A stretch of 16,119 nt of DNA from positions 1 through 16,119 of the forward strand of contig JAAZVO010000035.1 of the NCBI GenBank assembly GCA_018623405.1, in the 5' to 3' direction. Position numbers and translations under genes: made by a program. The notes under the pieces are model-generated. The model saw nothing but the letters and a program-made list of their open reading frames with translations, ran no database searches and was not told the origin of the DNA. Source of the DNA: Crocinitomicaceae bacterium. Its GTDB lineage: Bacteria > Bacteroidota > Bacteroidia > Flavobacteriales_G > Salibacteraceae. This document shows positions 1 through 6,699 of this stretch, in pieces (within the stretch, counting starts at the first letter, position 1; the number at the start of each line of letters is the position of its first letter).

Positions 1-287
1 AGTATCCAACGAACTCGGGTTTAGACCTTAAAATTGAAAGAACTGAAAATCAACAAATTGAAACAAGTAAAAAGAAAAGCACAAAAGATGTTTATGAAAT
101 AATTTGGACCTCTAACTGTGCTTACCAACTTGTATTACAAGAAAGTAATCAACCTGCCAACTTCATGAAAATACAAAAAGATACCATGAATGTAAGTATT
201 GTTGGCGTTGAACAAAATAAATATCGCTTTAAAGCGACGTTAAATAATAAATTATACGAAGGAGAATTAATAAAATCAAAATCATAG
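1..287 (+). CDS. C-terminal part of a small hypothetical protein (5' end outside window)
   Basis: An open frame runs in from the left edge (first whole codon at position 3) and ends at TAG 285-287, giving about 94 visible residues. The visible protein is polar, with no membrane segment. It has a mid-section motif EIIWTSNCAYQLVL followed by a predicted beta-rich tail. This recalls a family of small secreted or lipoprotein-like Bacteroidota proteins with a W-x-(S/D)-x-C-x-Y/F core, but that is recall, not a search result. The start and any signal peptide lie outside the window. It ends 4 nt before the prohibitin gene, so the two are probably co-transcribed. Function unknown. Confidence 0.75.
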   Translation, partial: YPTNSGLDLKIERTENQQIETSKKKSTKDVYEIIWTSNCAYQLVLQESNQPANFMKIQKDTMNVSIVGVEQNKYRFKATLNNKLYEGELIKSKS

Positions 288-291
288 CATT

Positions 292-1140
292 ATGGCAAAT
301 CAATGGGATCAAAACAACCAAGAGTTTAATCTAAAAAAGATTATTCCTATAATTATTGGAGTAGCTGCACTAATTCTTGTTATTACTTTTTGGAACAGAA
401 TAACTGTAACCCTTAGTCCGGGGCAATCAGGTATTTTATTTAAGCCTTTTAGCGGAGGTATAGAAAAAGAACAAGTTTATGGTGAAGGTTTTCACTTTAA
501 AGCTCCTTGGAACGACATGATTGTGTATGACGTTACCCAACAAGAGATTGCTGAGGTATTAAATGTATTGTCTAGCAATGGATTGGAAATAAAAGTGGAT
601 GTTTCGATGTGGTTTAGACCAGATATTCCAAACCTTGGTTACTTACACAGCGAGATTAGGGAAAACTACATAAAAAAAGTTGTAATTCCTGCCATACGTT
701 CAGCTGCACGTTTAGTTGTAGGTAGATATACCCCTGAAGAAATATATTCTTCTAAAAGAGAGGTTATTACCAACGAAATTTATGAGGAAACCACAAATAT
801 CTGTAAAGACAAATACGTAAATGTTGAGCGTATTTTAATTCGTTCAATTGAGTTACCACCAACCATTAAGCAAGCTATTGAAACTAAGCTAAAGCAAGAG
901 CAAGAAACCTTAGAATACGAATTTAGATTAGCCAAAGCTTCTAAGGAAGCAGAACGCCAAATTTTAGAAGCTGAAGGAAAAGCAAAAGCAAATGAGATTA
1001 TCAGTAAATCATTAACCGATAAAATCTTAAAAGAAAAGGGGATTGAAGCAACTTTAAAACTTGCCAATTCTCCAAATGCTAAAGTTGTTGTTGTTGGCGG
1101 AGGAGACGAAGGGTTGCCTTTAATTTTAGGAAATAATTAA
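292..1140 (+). CDS. Prohibitin / SPFH (band 7) family membrane protein
   Basis: This 282-aa protein has a short polar N-terminus, one hydrophobic segment at about residues 17-33, an SPFH/band-7 domain at about 34-200, and a charged coiled-coil rich in A, E and K at about 195-250. It ends in a glycine-rich hydrophobic tail (VVVVGGGDEGLPLILGNN). The order TM, SPFH, coiled coil is that of prohibitins, which form ring-like oligomers on the inner membrane and often hold membrane proteases such as FtsH. The likely topology is N-in with the bulk in the periplasm (inference). The ATG is 4 nt after the upstream stop and has no Shine-Dalgarno, as is usual in Bacteroidota. No protease gene is adjacent. 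Family assignment is firm; the client is unknown. Confidence 0.9.
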   Translation: MANQWDQNNQEFNLKKIIPIIIGVAALILVITFWNRITVTLSPGQSGILFKPFSGGIEKEQVYGEGFHFKAPWNDMIVYDVTQQEIAEVLNVLSSNGLEIKVDVSMWFRPDIPNLGYLHSEIRENYIKKVVIPAIRSAARLVVGRYTPEEIYSSKREVITNEIYEETTNICKDKYVNVERILIRSIELPPTIKQAIETKLKQEQETLEYEFRLAKASKEAERQILEAEGKAKANEIISKSLTDKILKEKGIEATLKLANSPNAKVVVVGGGDEGLPLILGNN

Positions 1141-1146
1141 TATAAC

Positions 1147-1162
1147 ATTGGTTTTAACCAAT
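1147..1162. repeat. Short inverted repeat after the prohibitin gene
   Basis: ATTGGTT (1147-1153) and AACCAAT (1156-1162) are perfect 7-base arms around a 2-base spacer, beginning 6 nt after the prohibitin stop codon. A physical hairpin would need a larger loop and would keep about 5 pairs. It could be a minor RNA 3'-end structure just ahead of the main terminator, or chance. Confidence 0.4.
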
Positions 1163-1182
1163 TAGTTACATAAAATAATATG

Positions 1183-1216
1183 AGTGCCGGATTAATTTAA
1201 TTCGGCACTTTTTTTT
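1183..1216 (+). terminator. Intrinsic terminator after the prohibitin gene, overlapping the 3' end of ppx
   Basis: Left arm 1183-1194 and right arm 1198-1209 pair over 12 positions, with one G-T wobble and a 3-nt loop. The core is AGTGCCG / CGGCACT, and eight T follow (1209-1216). This is a textbook rho-independent terminator for the plus-strand transcript. Read on the minus strand the hairpin is followed by a mixed A/T stretch, so it may also end the sixA-ppk1-ppx transcript, less efficiently. The ppx stop codon (1197-1199) lies at the loop and top of the stem. Confidence 0.85.
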
Positions 1217-2099
1217 GCTTGGAGTGCATAAGCCTAACAAGCCCATCAGATAATCCCATTTTAGGTACAATTACCTCTTTGGCTTTACTCCATCTTAATA
1301 CATTTAGAAATATGGTAGAAGCGGGTATGATTACGTCTGCCCTATCTTTATTCAAGTTTAGTTCCGTAACACGTTCTTCATAACTGTATGACGATAACAT
1401 ATCAAAAAGGCCTTTTATTTCAGACCTTTTAATGTTTTTCCAATTAGATTTTCCTGCCATTTTATACAAACGGTTAATGTTTCCACCCGAACCAATGGCA
1501 TAAAGGTTAGAAAGGTCACGGGCATTTTCTTTTAACCAAATCTTCATTCTTTCCCACTCTTCATGAGCAACTAAATCATGTAAAATTCTAATAGTACCAA
1601 TGTTAAATGATTGTAACATCTGCTGTTTTCCATTTGCAAAAAGGGTTAACTCCGTACTACCTCCTCCAACATCTATATAAACGTAGTTTTTAGAGGGGTC
1701 TATAAGTTCTTCTATATGGGTTGAATAAATAATTTCGGCTTCGCGTTTACCATCAATTACTTCAATATTTATTCCTGTTTCAGATTGAATTTCTTCAACT
1801 ATTTCCTTTCCATTTTTTGAATCGCGCATGGCTGATGTAGCGCAAGCTTTATAGTCCGTAATTTCATGTAACTCCATTAAATGATAAAAAGACTTTAAAG
1901 CGTGCATCATACGTTTTCTGTTTCGTTTACTGATTTTTCCTTTTATAAAAACATCTTCACCCAAACGCACAGGAACACGGGTTAAGGATACCTTTTTAAA
2001 ATAAGTTTTTTGTCGGTATTCATGCACATCCATAATTAATAGTCGTATGGCATTACTACCTATATCTATAGCAGCATATCGGTTAGAAACTAAAGTCAT
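1197..2099 (-). CDS. ppx: Exopolyphosphatase / Ppx-GppA family phosphatase, short form
   Basis: This 300-aa protein of the ASKHA (actin-like ATPase) fold hydrolyses terminal phosphates of polyphosphate, or possibly pppGpp. Visible motifs are IDIGSNAIRLLI at 11-22 (phosphate 1 loop), DGKREAEIIY at 116-125 with a Glu at 120 in the position of the catalytic glutamate, IDVGGGSTEL at 142-151, GSGGNINRL at 203-211 and GLSDGLVR at 282-289. The length matches the short family members with only the two actin-like domains; E. coli Ppx is about 500 aa with an extra helical C-terminal region. Its ATG shares one base with the ppk1 stop (TAATG), so it is probably translationally coupled to polyphosphate synthesis. 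That context favours polyphosphate over pppGpp as substrate. The last codons lie inside the convergent terminator hairpin. Confidence 0.88.
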   Translation of the reverse strand: MTLVSNRYAAIDIGSNAIRLLIMDVHEYRQKTYFKKVSLTRVPVRLGEDVFIKGKISKRNRKRMMHALKSFYHLMELHEITDYKACATSAMRDSKNGKEIVEEIQSETGINIEVIDGKREAEIIYSTHIEELIDPSKNYVYIDVGGGSTELTLFANGKQQMLQSFNIGTIRILHDLVAHEEWERMKIWLKENARDLSNLYAIGSGGNINRLYKMAGKSNWKNIKRSEIKGLFDMLSSYSYEERVTELNLNKDRADVIIPASTIFLNVLRWSKAKEVIVPKMGLSDGLVRLMHSKQKKVPN

Positions 2100-4150
2100 T
2101 AAGATTTTTGTTTATAATATTCGTAAAGATCAAACTGAGCTCTAATAGGTTTTAGGGCATTTTTTGAGCGGTAAGGATTGTTTTGTTTGGCGTTCAAAAT
2201 TCTAGCTTTTATATTGTCTTGATTTTGAATTTCTAGAAAGTCTTGCAATTCTTTTTGAAGGTCTTTATCATAAATAGGGCAAGTAACTTCAATCCTTCTA
2301 TCCAAATTCCTTACCATCCAATCTGCAGAAGAAATGTAATACTTTGGTTTTCCTCCATTACAGAAAACATATACTCTACTATGTTCCAAAAACTTATCTA
2401 AAATGCTGATGGCTTCTATGTTATCACTCATACCTTTTACTCCCGGAATTAATGAGCAAATTCCCCTTACATTCAATTTTATTTTAACACCTGCCTTACT
2501 TGCTTGATATAATTTGGTAATTAAATCATTATCTACCAAGCTATTAAGTTTCAAATAAATGTAAGCTTCTTTTCCTGCTAAAGCATTTCGCTTTTCGGTG
2601 TTTATTAACCTCACTAATTTATTCCTAAGATTTGTTGGAGAAAGAACAAGGTGCTTATAATAATATGGAGCTATTTTTCCTTCTATCATTTTAAAAACCC
2701 TTGCTACCTCGTTGGTTAGAGAGGTATTAGCTGTAAATAAAGAAAAGTCGCTATATAAATTGGCCGTAGATTCATTATAATTTCCTGTACCAATGGAACA
2801 ATAGTTAATGTACTTGCCATTTTCCTTTCGCTTAATAATGCAGATTTTTGAATGAATTTTTAATCCTGCCATACCGTGCAATACTTTCACTCCCTCCTCC
2901 TGCAATTGGTTAGACCAATAGATGTTATTTTCTTCATCAAACCTTGCTTGAAGTTCAATTACGGCAGTTACTTTTTTTCCGTTTTTAGCAGCATTTATCA
3001 ACGCATTTACCACCTTACTCTCAGAAGCTAACCTGTAAATTGTAATTTTTATTGACCTTACTTGAGGGTCGATAGCTGCCTCTCGTAATAGGTCAATAAA
3101 GTAATTGAAGCTTTGATACGGATAATGGATTAAAACATCTTTTTTCTTTATGGCCTTAAATACCGATTTCTCTGATTCTAATTGCTTAATTGGTAATTGA
3201 TTTATTCGCTCATAAGTAAGTGATTTATCACCAACTACAGGGAATTTAATAAAGTCTTTAAAGTTGTGATAGCGCTGCCCGGGAATTAGGTTATCATCCT
3301 CATCCATCCCTAATTTATCCATAAAGTACTTAAGTAAACTTTTAGAGATATTTTTATCATACACAAAACGAACAGGTTCGCCCAACTTTCTTTTTTTCAA
3401 GCTTTTTTTCATTTTCTCCAAAAAGCTTTTTGAAACGTCGTTATCTAAGTCTAACTCTGCATCACGTGTTACTTTTATGGTATAGGCTTTAATCTCATCA
3501 TATTCAAATACTTTAAATACCTCATCTAAACAAAAGCGTATTACATCATCAATTAAAATAATGAATTTCTTATTGTTGATTGGTGGCAACACCAAAAACC
3601 TTCCAACGGTACTTACGGGTAATTCAATAATGGCATACTTATGCTTTTTCTCTCCTTTATTTAGCAGCTCAACAGCAAAGTAGATTTCCTTGTCTTTTAA
3701 ATAAGGAAACTCTTTTACATTGTCGAGCATAATAGGCACCAATGCCGGATAAACCTTTTGCTCAAAAAAGTTCCTTATAAATTGAGTATGCTCGGGAAAA
3801 ACCTCCGTTTCATTGATGATATAAATATTTTTTTTTTCAAGCTTTTCCAATAATTCATCGTAAATCTGATGGAAACGCTCCTGCTGCTTTAATGTAATTC
3901 TTTGTATTTGATTCAGTAGCTTTTGAGGATCAGGGTACTGAGGGTCTAAGTCGCGCATACCGAAATGAGCCATTCTTTTTACCGTTGCAACCCGCACACG
4001 GAAAAACTCATCACGATTATTTGAAAAAATACCCAAAAAACGCATTCTTTCAATAAGGGGATTTCGCTCATCGGCAGCCTCTTGCAATACCCGTTCGTTA
4101 AACGAAAGCCAACTAATTTCCCTATTTACAAATTCAAATTTTTTTGCCAT
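2099..4150 (-). CDS. ppk1: Polyphosphate kinase 1
   Basis: Ppk1 reversibly polymerises the gamma-phosphate of ATP into long-chain polyphosphate. The 683-aa length is close to the 688 aa of the E. coli enzyme. The N-terminal domain starts with the family signature (NREISWLSFNERVLQEA, residues 9-25). The phospholipase-D-like catalytic half carries the autophosphorylated histidine in KIHSK (His433, equivalent to E. coli His435). The second conserved histidine is in EHSRVYVF (His590, equivalent to E. coli His592), and the IGTGNYNE segment at 453-460 is intact. All expected catalytic elements are present. The start overlaps the stop of the upstream sixA-like gene by one base, and the stop overlaps the ppx start by one base, giving a tight three-gene operon. 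No pst or phoU genes are nearby. Confidence 0.96.
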   Translation of the reverse strand: MAKKFEFVNREISWLSFNERVLQEAADERNPLIERMRFLGIFSNNRDEFFRVRVATVKRMAHFGMRDLDPQYPDPQKLLNQIQRITLKQQERFHQIYDELLEKLEKKNIYIINETEVFPEHTQFIRNFFEQKVYPALVPIMLDNVKEFPYLKDKEIYFAVELLNKGEKKHKYAIIELPVSTVGRFLVLPPINNKKFIILIDDVIRFCLDEVFKVFEYDEIKAYTIKVTRDAELDLDNDVSKSFLEKMKKSLKKRKLGEPVRFVYDKNISKSLLKYFMDKLGMDEDDNLIPGQRYHNFKDFIKFPVVGDKSLTYERINQLPIKQLESEKSVFKAIKKKDVLIHYPYQSFNYFIDLLREAAIDPQVRSIKITIYRLASESKVVNALINAAKNGKKVTAVIELQARFDEENNIYWSNQLQEEGVKVLHGMAGLKIHSKICIIKRKENGKYINYCSIGTGNYNESTANLYSDFSLFTANTSLTNEVARVFKMIEGKIAPYYYKHLVLSPTNLRNKLVRLINTEKRNALAGKEAYIYLKLNSLVDNDLITKLYQASKAGVKIKLNVRGICSLIPGVKGMSDNIEAISILDKFLEHSRVYVFCNGGKPKYYISSADWMVRNLDRRIEVTCPIYDKDLQKELQDFLEIQNQDNIKARILNAKQNNPYRSKNALKPIRAQFDLYEYYKQKS

Positions 4151-4662
4151 TATTTCAATTTCAAGGTTTGCATTGTTTTCGGGAGAATTTGGGTGATGGT
4201 TTTTCCTGAACTCTTTTTAAGCACTTTCCAACTTTCGGCCATAAATTTAATTTCAATTACCGATGATGTTGGGATTTTATCTAAAGAATTGTGTTCTAAA
4301 AAGTGATTCACAAAGTTGGTTAGTGCAGGGTCATGACCTACCAACATTAAAGTATCGTACTGATCATTTACCTCGCCAATAAAGTGAAAGAGCGAATCTT
4401 TTGAAGCAGAATATATTTCTTTTCTGATGCTCAAGCGCTGAAACGGAAAATCGATATGTCTGCAAATAATTGTTGCTGTGTGGAATGCCCTAATGGCATT
4501 TGAGGTAAAAATTAAGTCGGGGATAATATCCCTATCTTTCAATCGCTCACCTACTATAATGGCATCATTTACACCTCTATTTTTTAGAGGTCTATCAATA
4601 TCTGCCAAATCAATATCTCGCCAACTAGACTTAGCGTGCCGTACAATGTAAAGGGTTTTCAT
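4150..4662 (-). CDS. sixA: SixA-type histidine phosphatase (phosphoglycerate mutase-like)
   Basis: This 170-aa single-domain protein of the branch-1 histidine phosphatase family has no signal peptide or membrane segment. The phosphate-pocket motif is VRHAKSSW (Arg8-His9), and the second catalytic histidine is in MLVGHDPALTNF (His110). The length and the RHAKSSW form are those of SixA proteins, which in E. coli dephosphorylate phosphohistidine on ArcB or the nitrogen phosphotransferase protein NPr. It is the first gene of the sixA-ppk1-ppx operon. Because Ppk1 works through a phosphohistidine intermediate, a direct link to polyphosphate metabolism is conceivable, but that is inference. The substrate cannot be read from sequence, so the gene symbol is by family resemblance. 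Confidence 0.85.
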   Translation of the reverse strand: MKTLYIVRHAKSSWRDIDLADIDRPLKNRGVNDAIIVGERLKDRDIIPDLIFTSNAIRAFHTATIICRHIDFPFQRLSIRKEIYSASKDSLFHFIGEVNDQYDTLMLVGHDPALTNFVNHFLEHNSLDKIPTSSVIEIKFMAESWKVLKKSSGKTITQILPKTMQTLKLK

Positions 4663-4833
4663 TCAGTAAATTTAATCATCAAACATTAGCTGAAATTATT
4701 AATCTATGATTAGAGAAGGAACAAGTTTAAGTTACCATTTTTTAAGGTGATTATTTAGATTGTTAATAACCAATTACTGATTTTTAGGGAGTTATAAAAA
4801 AAATAGTTGAAAACTTTGTTAAAAACTAAAACA

Positions 4834-4872
4834 TTGTTGAAAAGTTAGCCCTGTATCTCTGCCTTAGTTTTG
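4834..4872 (+). promoter_or_regulatory. Candidate Bacteroidota-type promoter for the 180-aa gene
   Basis: TAGTTTTG at 4865-4872 fits the Bacteroidota -7 consensus TAnnTTTG exactly and would give a short 5' leader of roughly 17 nt before the ATG at 4895. TTG triplets at 4834-4836 and 4837-4839 could serve as the -33 element, but the spacing to the -7 is 25-28 nt, longer than usual. An alternative -7 with one mismatch is TATCTCTG (4854-4861), 17 nt from the first TTG. GTTGAAAA occurs twice, at 4806-4813 and 4836-4843, 30 bp apart. No equally good promoter was found for the divergent sixA operon in the same intergenic region. Confidence 0.35.
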
Positions 4873-4881
4873 TTAACAAAA
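4868..4881. promoter_or_regulatory. 14-bp perfect palindrome overlapping the candidate -7 element
   Basis: TTTTGTTAACAAAA is a perfect palindrome centred between 4874 and 4875. It covers the last five bases of the proposed -7 element and the expected transcription start of the 180-aa gene. A dimeric repressor bound here would block initiation, so it is a candidate operator. In AT-rich DNA a 14-bp palindrome can arise by chance. Confidence 0.35.
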
Positions 4882-4894
4882 TCGGAAAAACTAT

Positions 4895-5437
4895 ATGCTT
4901 TCTTTCCTAACTAAGAAAAAAATAACTGAAGACAAGCTTTCCCAGATTTTTGTAACCTCGACTCTTAAAACTTGCGATGAAGGTTTTGCCGAAGTAGCTC
5001 TTTTAATTACTGAGGATCCTGAGTTTGCTAGCCCCCCAATTATAGACCCTGAAAATTCTGATGAATTTTTAATGATTGTTTTAGCGGGAAATCTTGAATA
5101 CATACCTAAGTATTTTACAGATTACCAAGACATTAGATTGTTAGACAAAATCCACAAAAAGCTTGCGGCAGCCTTACAATTAGATCTTACAGACCTTAAA
5201 AAGTTGATTAATCATTATCAAAACTATCTTAAGAGGGTTAATCATCCATCAAAGAATACGCATTATGCCATGAGCAAGGCTATCTTTTTTAAGTACAACT
5301 TAAATGAGTATCAGCAAGATTATTTCCGAAAAATGAAAACACCAAACCCAATCTTCTTAAAAAGGTTAGACGAAATTGTAGCTAACTTTATTTGGAATTG
5401 GGAGGATATCAGAGAAAAATATAAGGTGATTGAATAA
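4895..5437 (+). CDS. Hypothetical soluble protein, 180 aa, not recognised
   Basis: I do not recognise this protein. It is 180 aa, with no signal peptide, lipobox, membrane segment or nucleotide-binding motif, so it is probably cytoplasmic. The middle and C-terminal parts look helical and rich in aromatic residues (EYIPKYFTDY, HYQNYLKRVNH, YNLNEYQQDYFRK, NFIWNWEDIREKY). The N-terminal third has alternating charged and hydrophobic residues. It stands alone on the plus strand between two minus-strand operons: 232 nt downstream of the divergent sixA start, and only 5 nt from the convergent lhgO stop, with no terminator between. The ATG at 4895 has no Shine-Dalgarno. It is probably real, given an uninterrupted frame with ordinary composition and a candidate promoter directly upstream. 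Confidence 0.8.
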   Translation: MLSFLTKKKITEDKLSQIFVTSTLKTCDEGFAEVALLITEDPEFASPPIIDPENSDEFLMIVLAGNLEYIPKYFTDYQDIRLLDKIHKKLAAALQLDLTDLKKLINHYQNYLKRVNHPSKNTHYAMSKAIFFKYNLNEYQQDYFRKMKTPNPIFLKRLDEIVANFIWNWEDIREKYKVIE

Positions 5438-5442
5438 CCTTT

Positions 5443-6666
5443 TTACTTTTCTAACTTAAAATACTTTTCAGCCATTTTTCTTACCTCATCCCCGATTGCT
5501 AAAGATGCTGTAGCTGCAGGTGAGGGTGCATTCAATACGTGTAAAGAGTTTTTGTAATATTCAATTCTAAAATCATCCTTAGTATCACCATCTTGGCTTA
5601 ATAACAAGGCCCTAACTCCTGCCCTTCCAGGCCTTAAATCTTCCATTTTCAAACTAGGAATTAACCTTTGTAAGGTTTTCAGAAAGAGTCTTTTTGAAAA
5701 TGCTCTACGGTACTCATTAATTCCGTAGCTCATATTTTTTAAGAACAGATTCCACGTACCTCGGTAAGTTAATGCATCAACAGTGTCTTTTAAGTTGAAA
5801 TCTGTTTTGTTGTAGCCTTCTCTTTTAAAGGTAAAAACTGCATTCGGACCACACTCCACCTCTCCATTGGTCATTCTTGTAAAGTGAACTCCTAAAAATG
5901 GAAATGCCGGATCAGGCACAGGATAAATCAAATTTTTCACCTTGTGTTTTGCATGGTCTTCTAGTTCATAATAATCTCCTCTAAAACCAACCACTTTTTC
6001 CTTTAAGTTAACACCATCTTTTTTTGCAAGCCTATCAGCAAACAGGCCTCCACAAAAAATCAAAAATTTTGATTTGTAGGTTCCTTTTGAAGTTTTAATA
6101 ACGGAAATCTCACCTTCCCGGGATAAGTCTTCAACCTTATGATTTAACAAAACTTTAGAGTTGGGGTTTGCTGCTTCAAATAACTCACCCATTTTTATGG
6201 TTGCGGCTCGGTAATCTATTATTCCTGTGCAACTCACAAAAATGCCGGCAATAGCTTTTACCTCGGGCTCAATTTCTTTGATTTGTTCAGGAGTAATTTT
6301 TTCAACTCCCTCTACCCCATTTGCAATTCCGTGCTCGTAAATTTTTCCTAAAAAAGGAAGCTCTTTTTCTTCAGTTGCCGCAATAACTTTCCCACATACA
6401 TCATGAGAAACCTTGTGGTCTTGAGCAAACTTTACCAACTCTCTTCTACCTTCAACACAATTACGCGCCTTGTAAGAACCCGGCTTGTAATATATTCCTG
6501 AATGAATTACTCCAGAATTATTTCCTGTTTGGTGAGGAGCTAAACTTCCTTCTTTTTCGAATAATGCAATTTTTAGGTGAGGGTAGTTAATCTGTAGTTT
6601 GTAAGCTGTAGCAGCACCAACAATTCCACCGCCAATTACAGCTACATCATAAGTTCTTTCTTCCAA
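5443..6666 (-). CDS. lhgO: L-2-hydroxyglutarate oxidase / dehydrogenase (FAD-dependent, DAO fold)
   Basis: LhgO oxidises L-2-hydroxyglutarate to 2-oxoglutarate and passes electrons through FAD to the respiratory chain or oxygen. The 407-aa protein opens with the dinucleotide-binding motif VAVIGGGIVGAATAYKL (GGGIVG at 12-17), then the acidic residue of the second strand (ALFEKE). The subfamily motif TGNNSGVIHSGIYY is at 47-60. The C-terminal FAD contacts RPGRAGVRALL and NAPSPAATASLAIG are present. The start is TTG at 6666: no ATG or GTG lies in frame between it and the stop of the MFS gene (6700-6702), and a later start would cut the FAD motif. The gene follows the MFS permease by 33 nt and is probably co-transcribed. 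It is a single-domain enzyme with no membrane segment. Confidence 0.9.
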   Translation of the reverse strand: MEERTYDVAVIGGGIVGAATAYKLQINYPHLKIALFEKEGSLAPHQTGNNSGVIHSGIYYKPGSYKARNCVEGRRELVKFAQDHKVSHDVCGKVIAATEEKELPFLGKIYEHGIANGVEGVEKITPEQIKEIEPEVKAIAGIFVSCTGIIDYRAATIKMGELFEAANPNSKVLLNHKVEDLSREGEISVIKTSKGTYKSKFLIFCGGLFADRLAKKDGVNLKEKVVGFRGDYYELEDHAKHKVKNLIYPVPDPAFPFLGVHFTRMTNGEVECGPNAVFTFKREGYNKTDFNLKDTVDALTYRGTWNLFLKNMSYGINEYRRAFSKRLFLKTLQRLIPSLKMEDLRPGRAGVRALLLSQDGDTKDDFRIEYYKNSLHVLNAPSPAATASLAIGDEVRKMAEKYFKLEK

Positions 6667-6699
6667 AGTGGCAATTTTTGAGCCGCGAAAATAATGAAG

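Noticed and set aside
780..1067. Minus-strand open frame of 95 codons inside the prohibitin gene
   Set aside because: Antisense shadow of the coiled-coil coding region, with no promoter or family motif of its own.
4663..4740. Promoter for the sixA-ppk1-ppx operon
   Set aside because: The best minus-strand candidate (AATGTTTG at 4680-4687) misses the first base of TAnnTTTG and has no TTG at a fitting distance.
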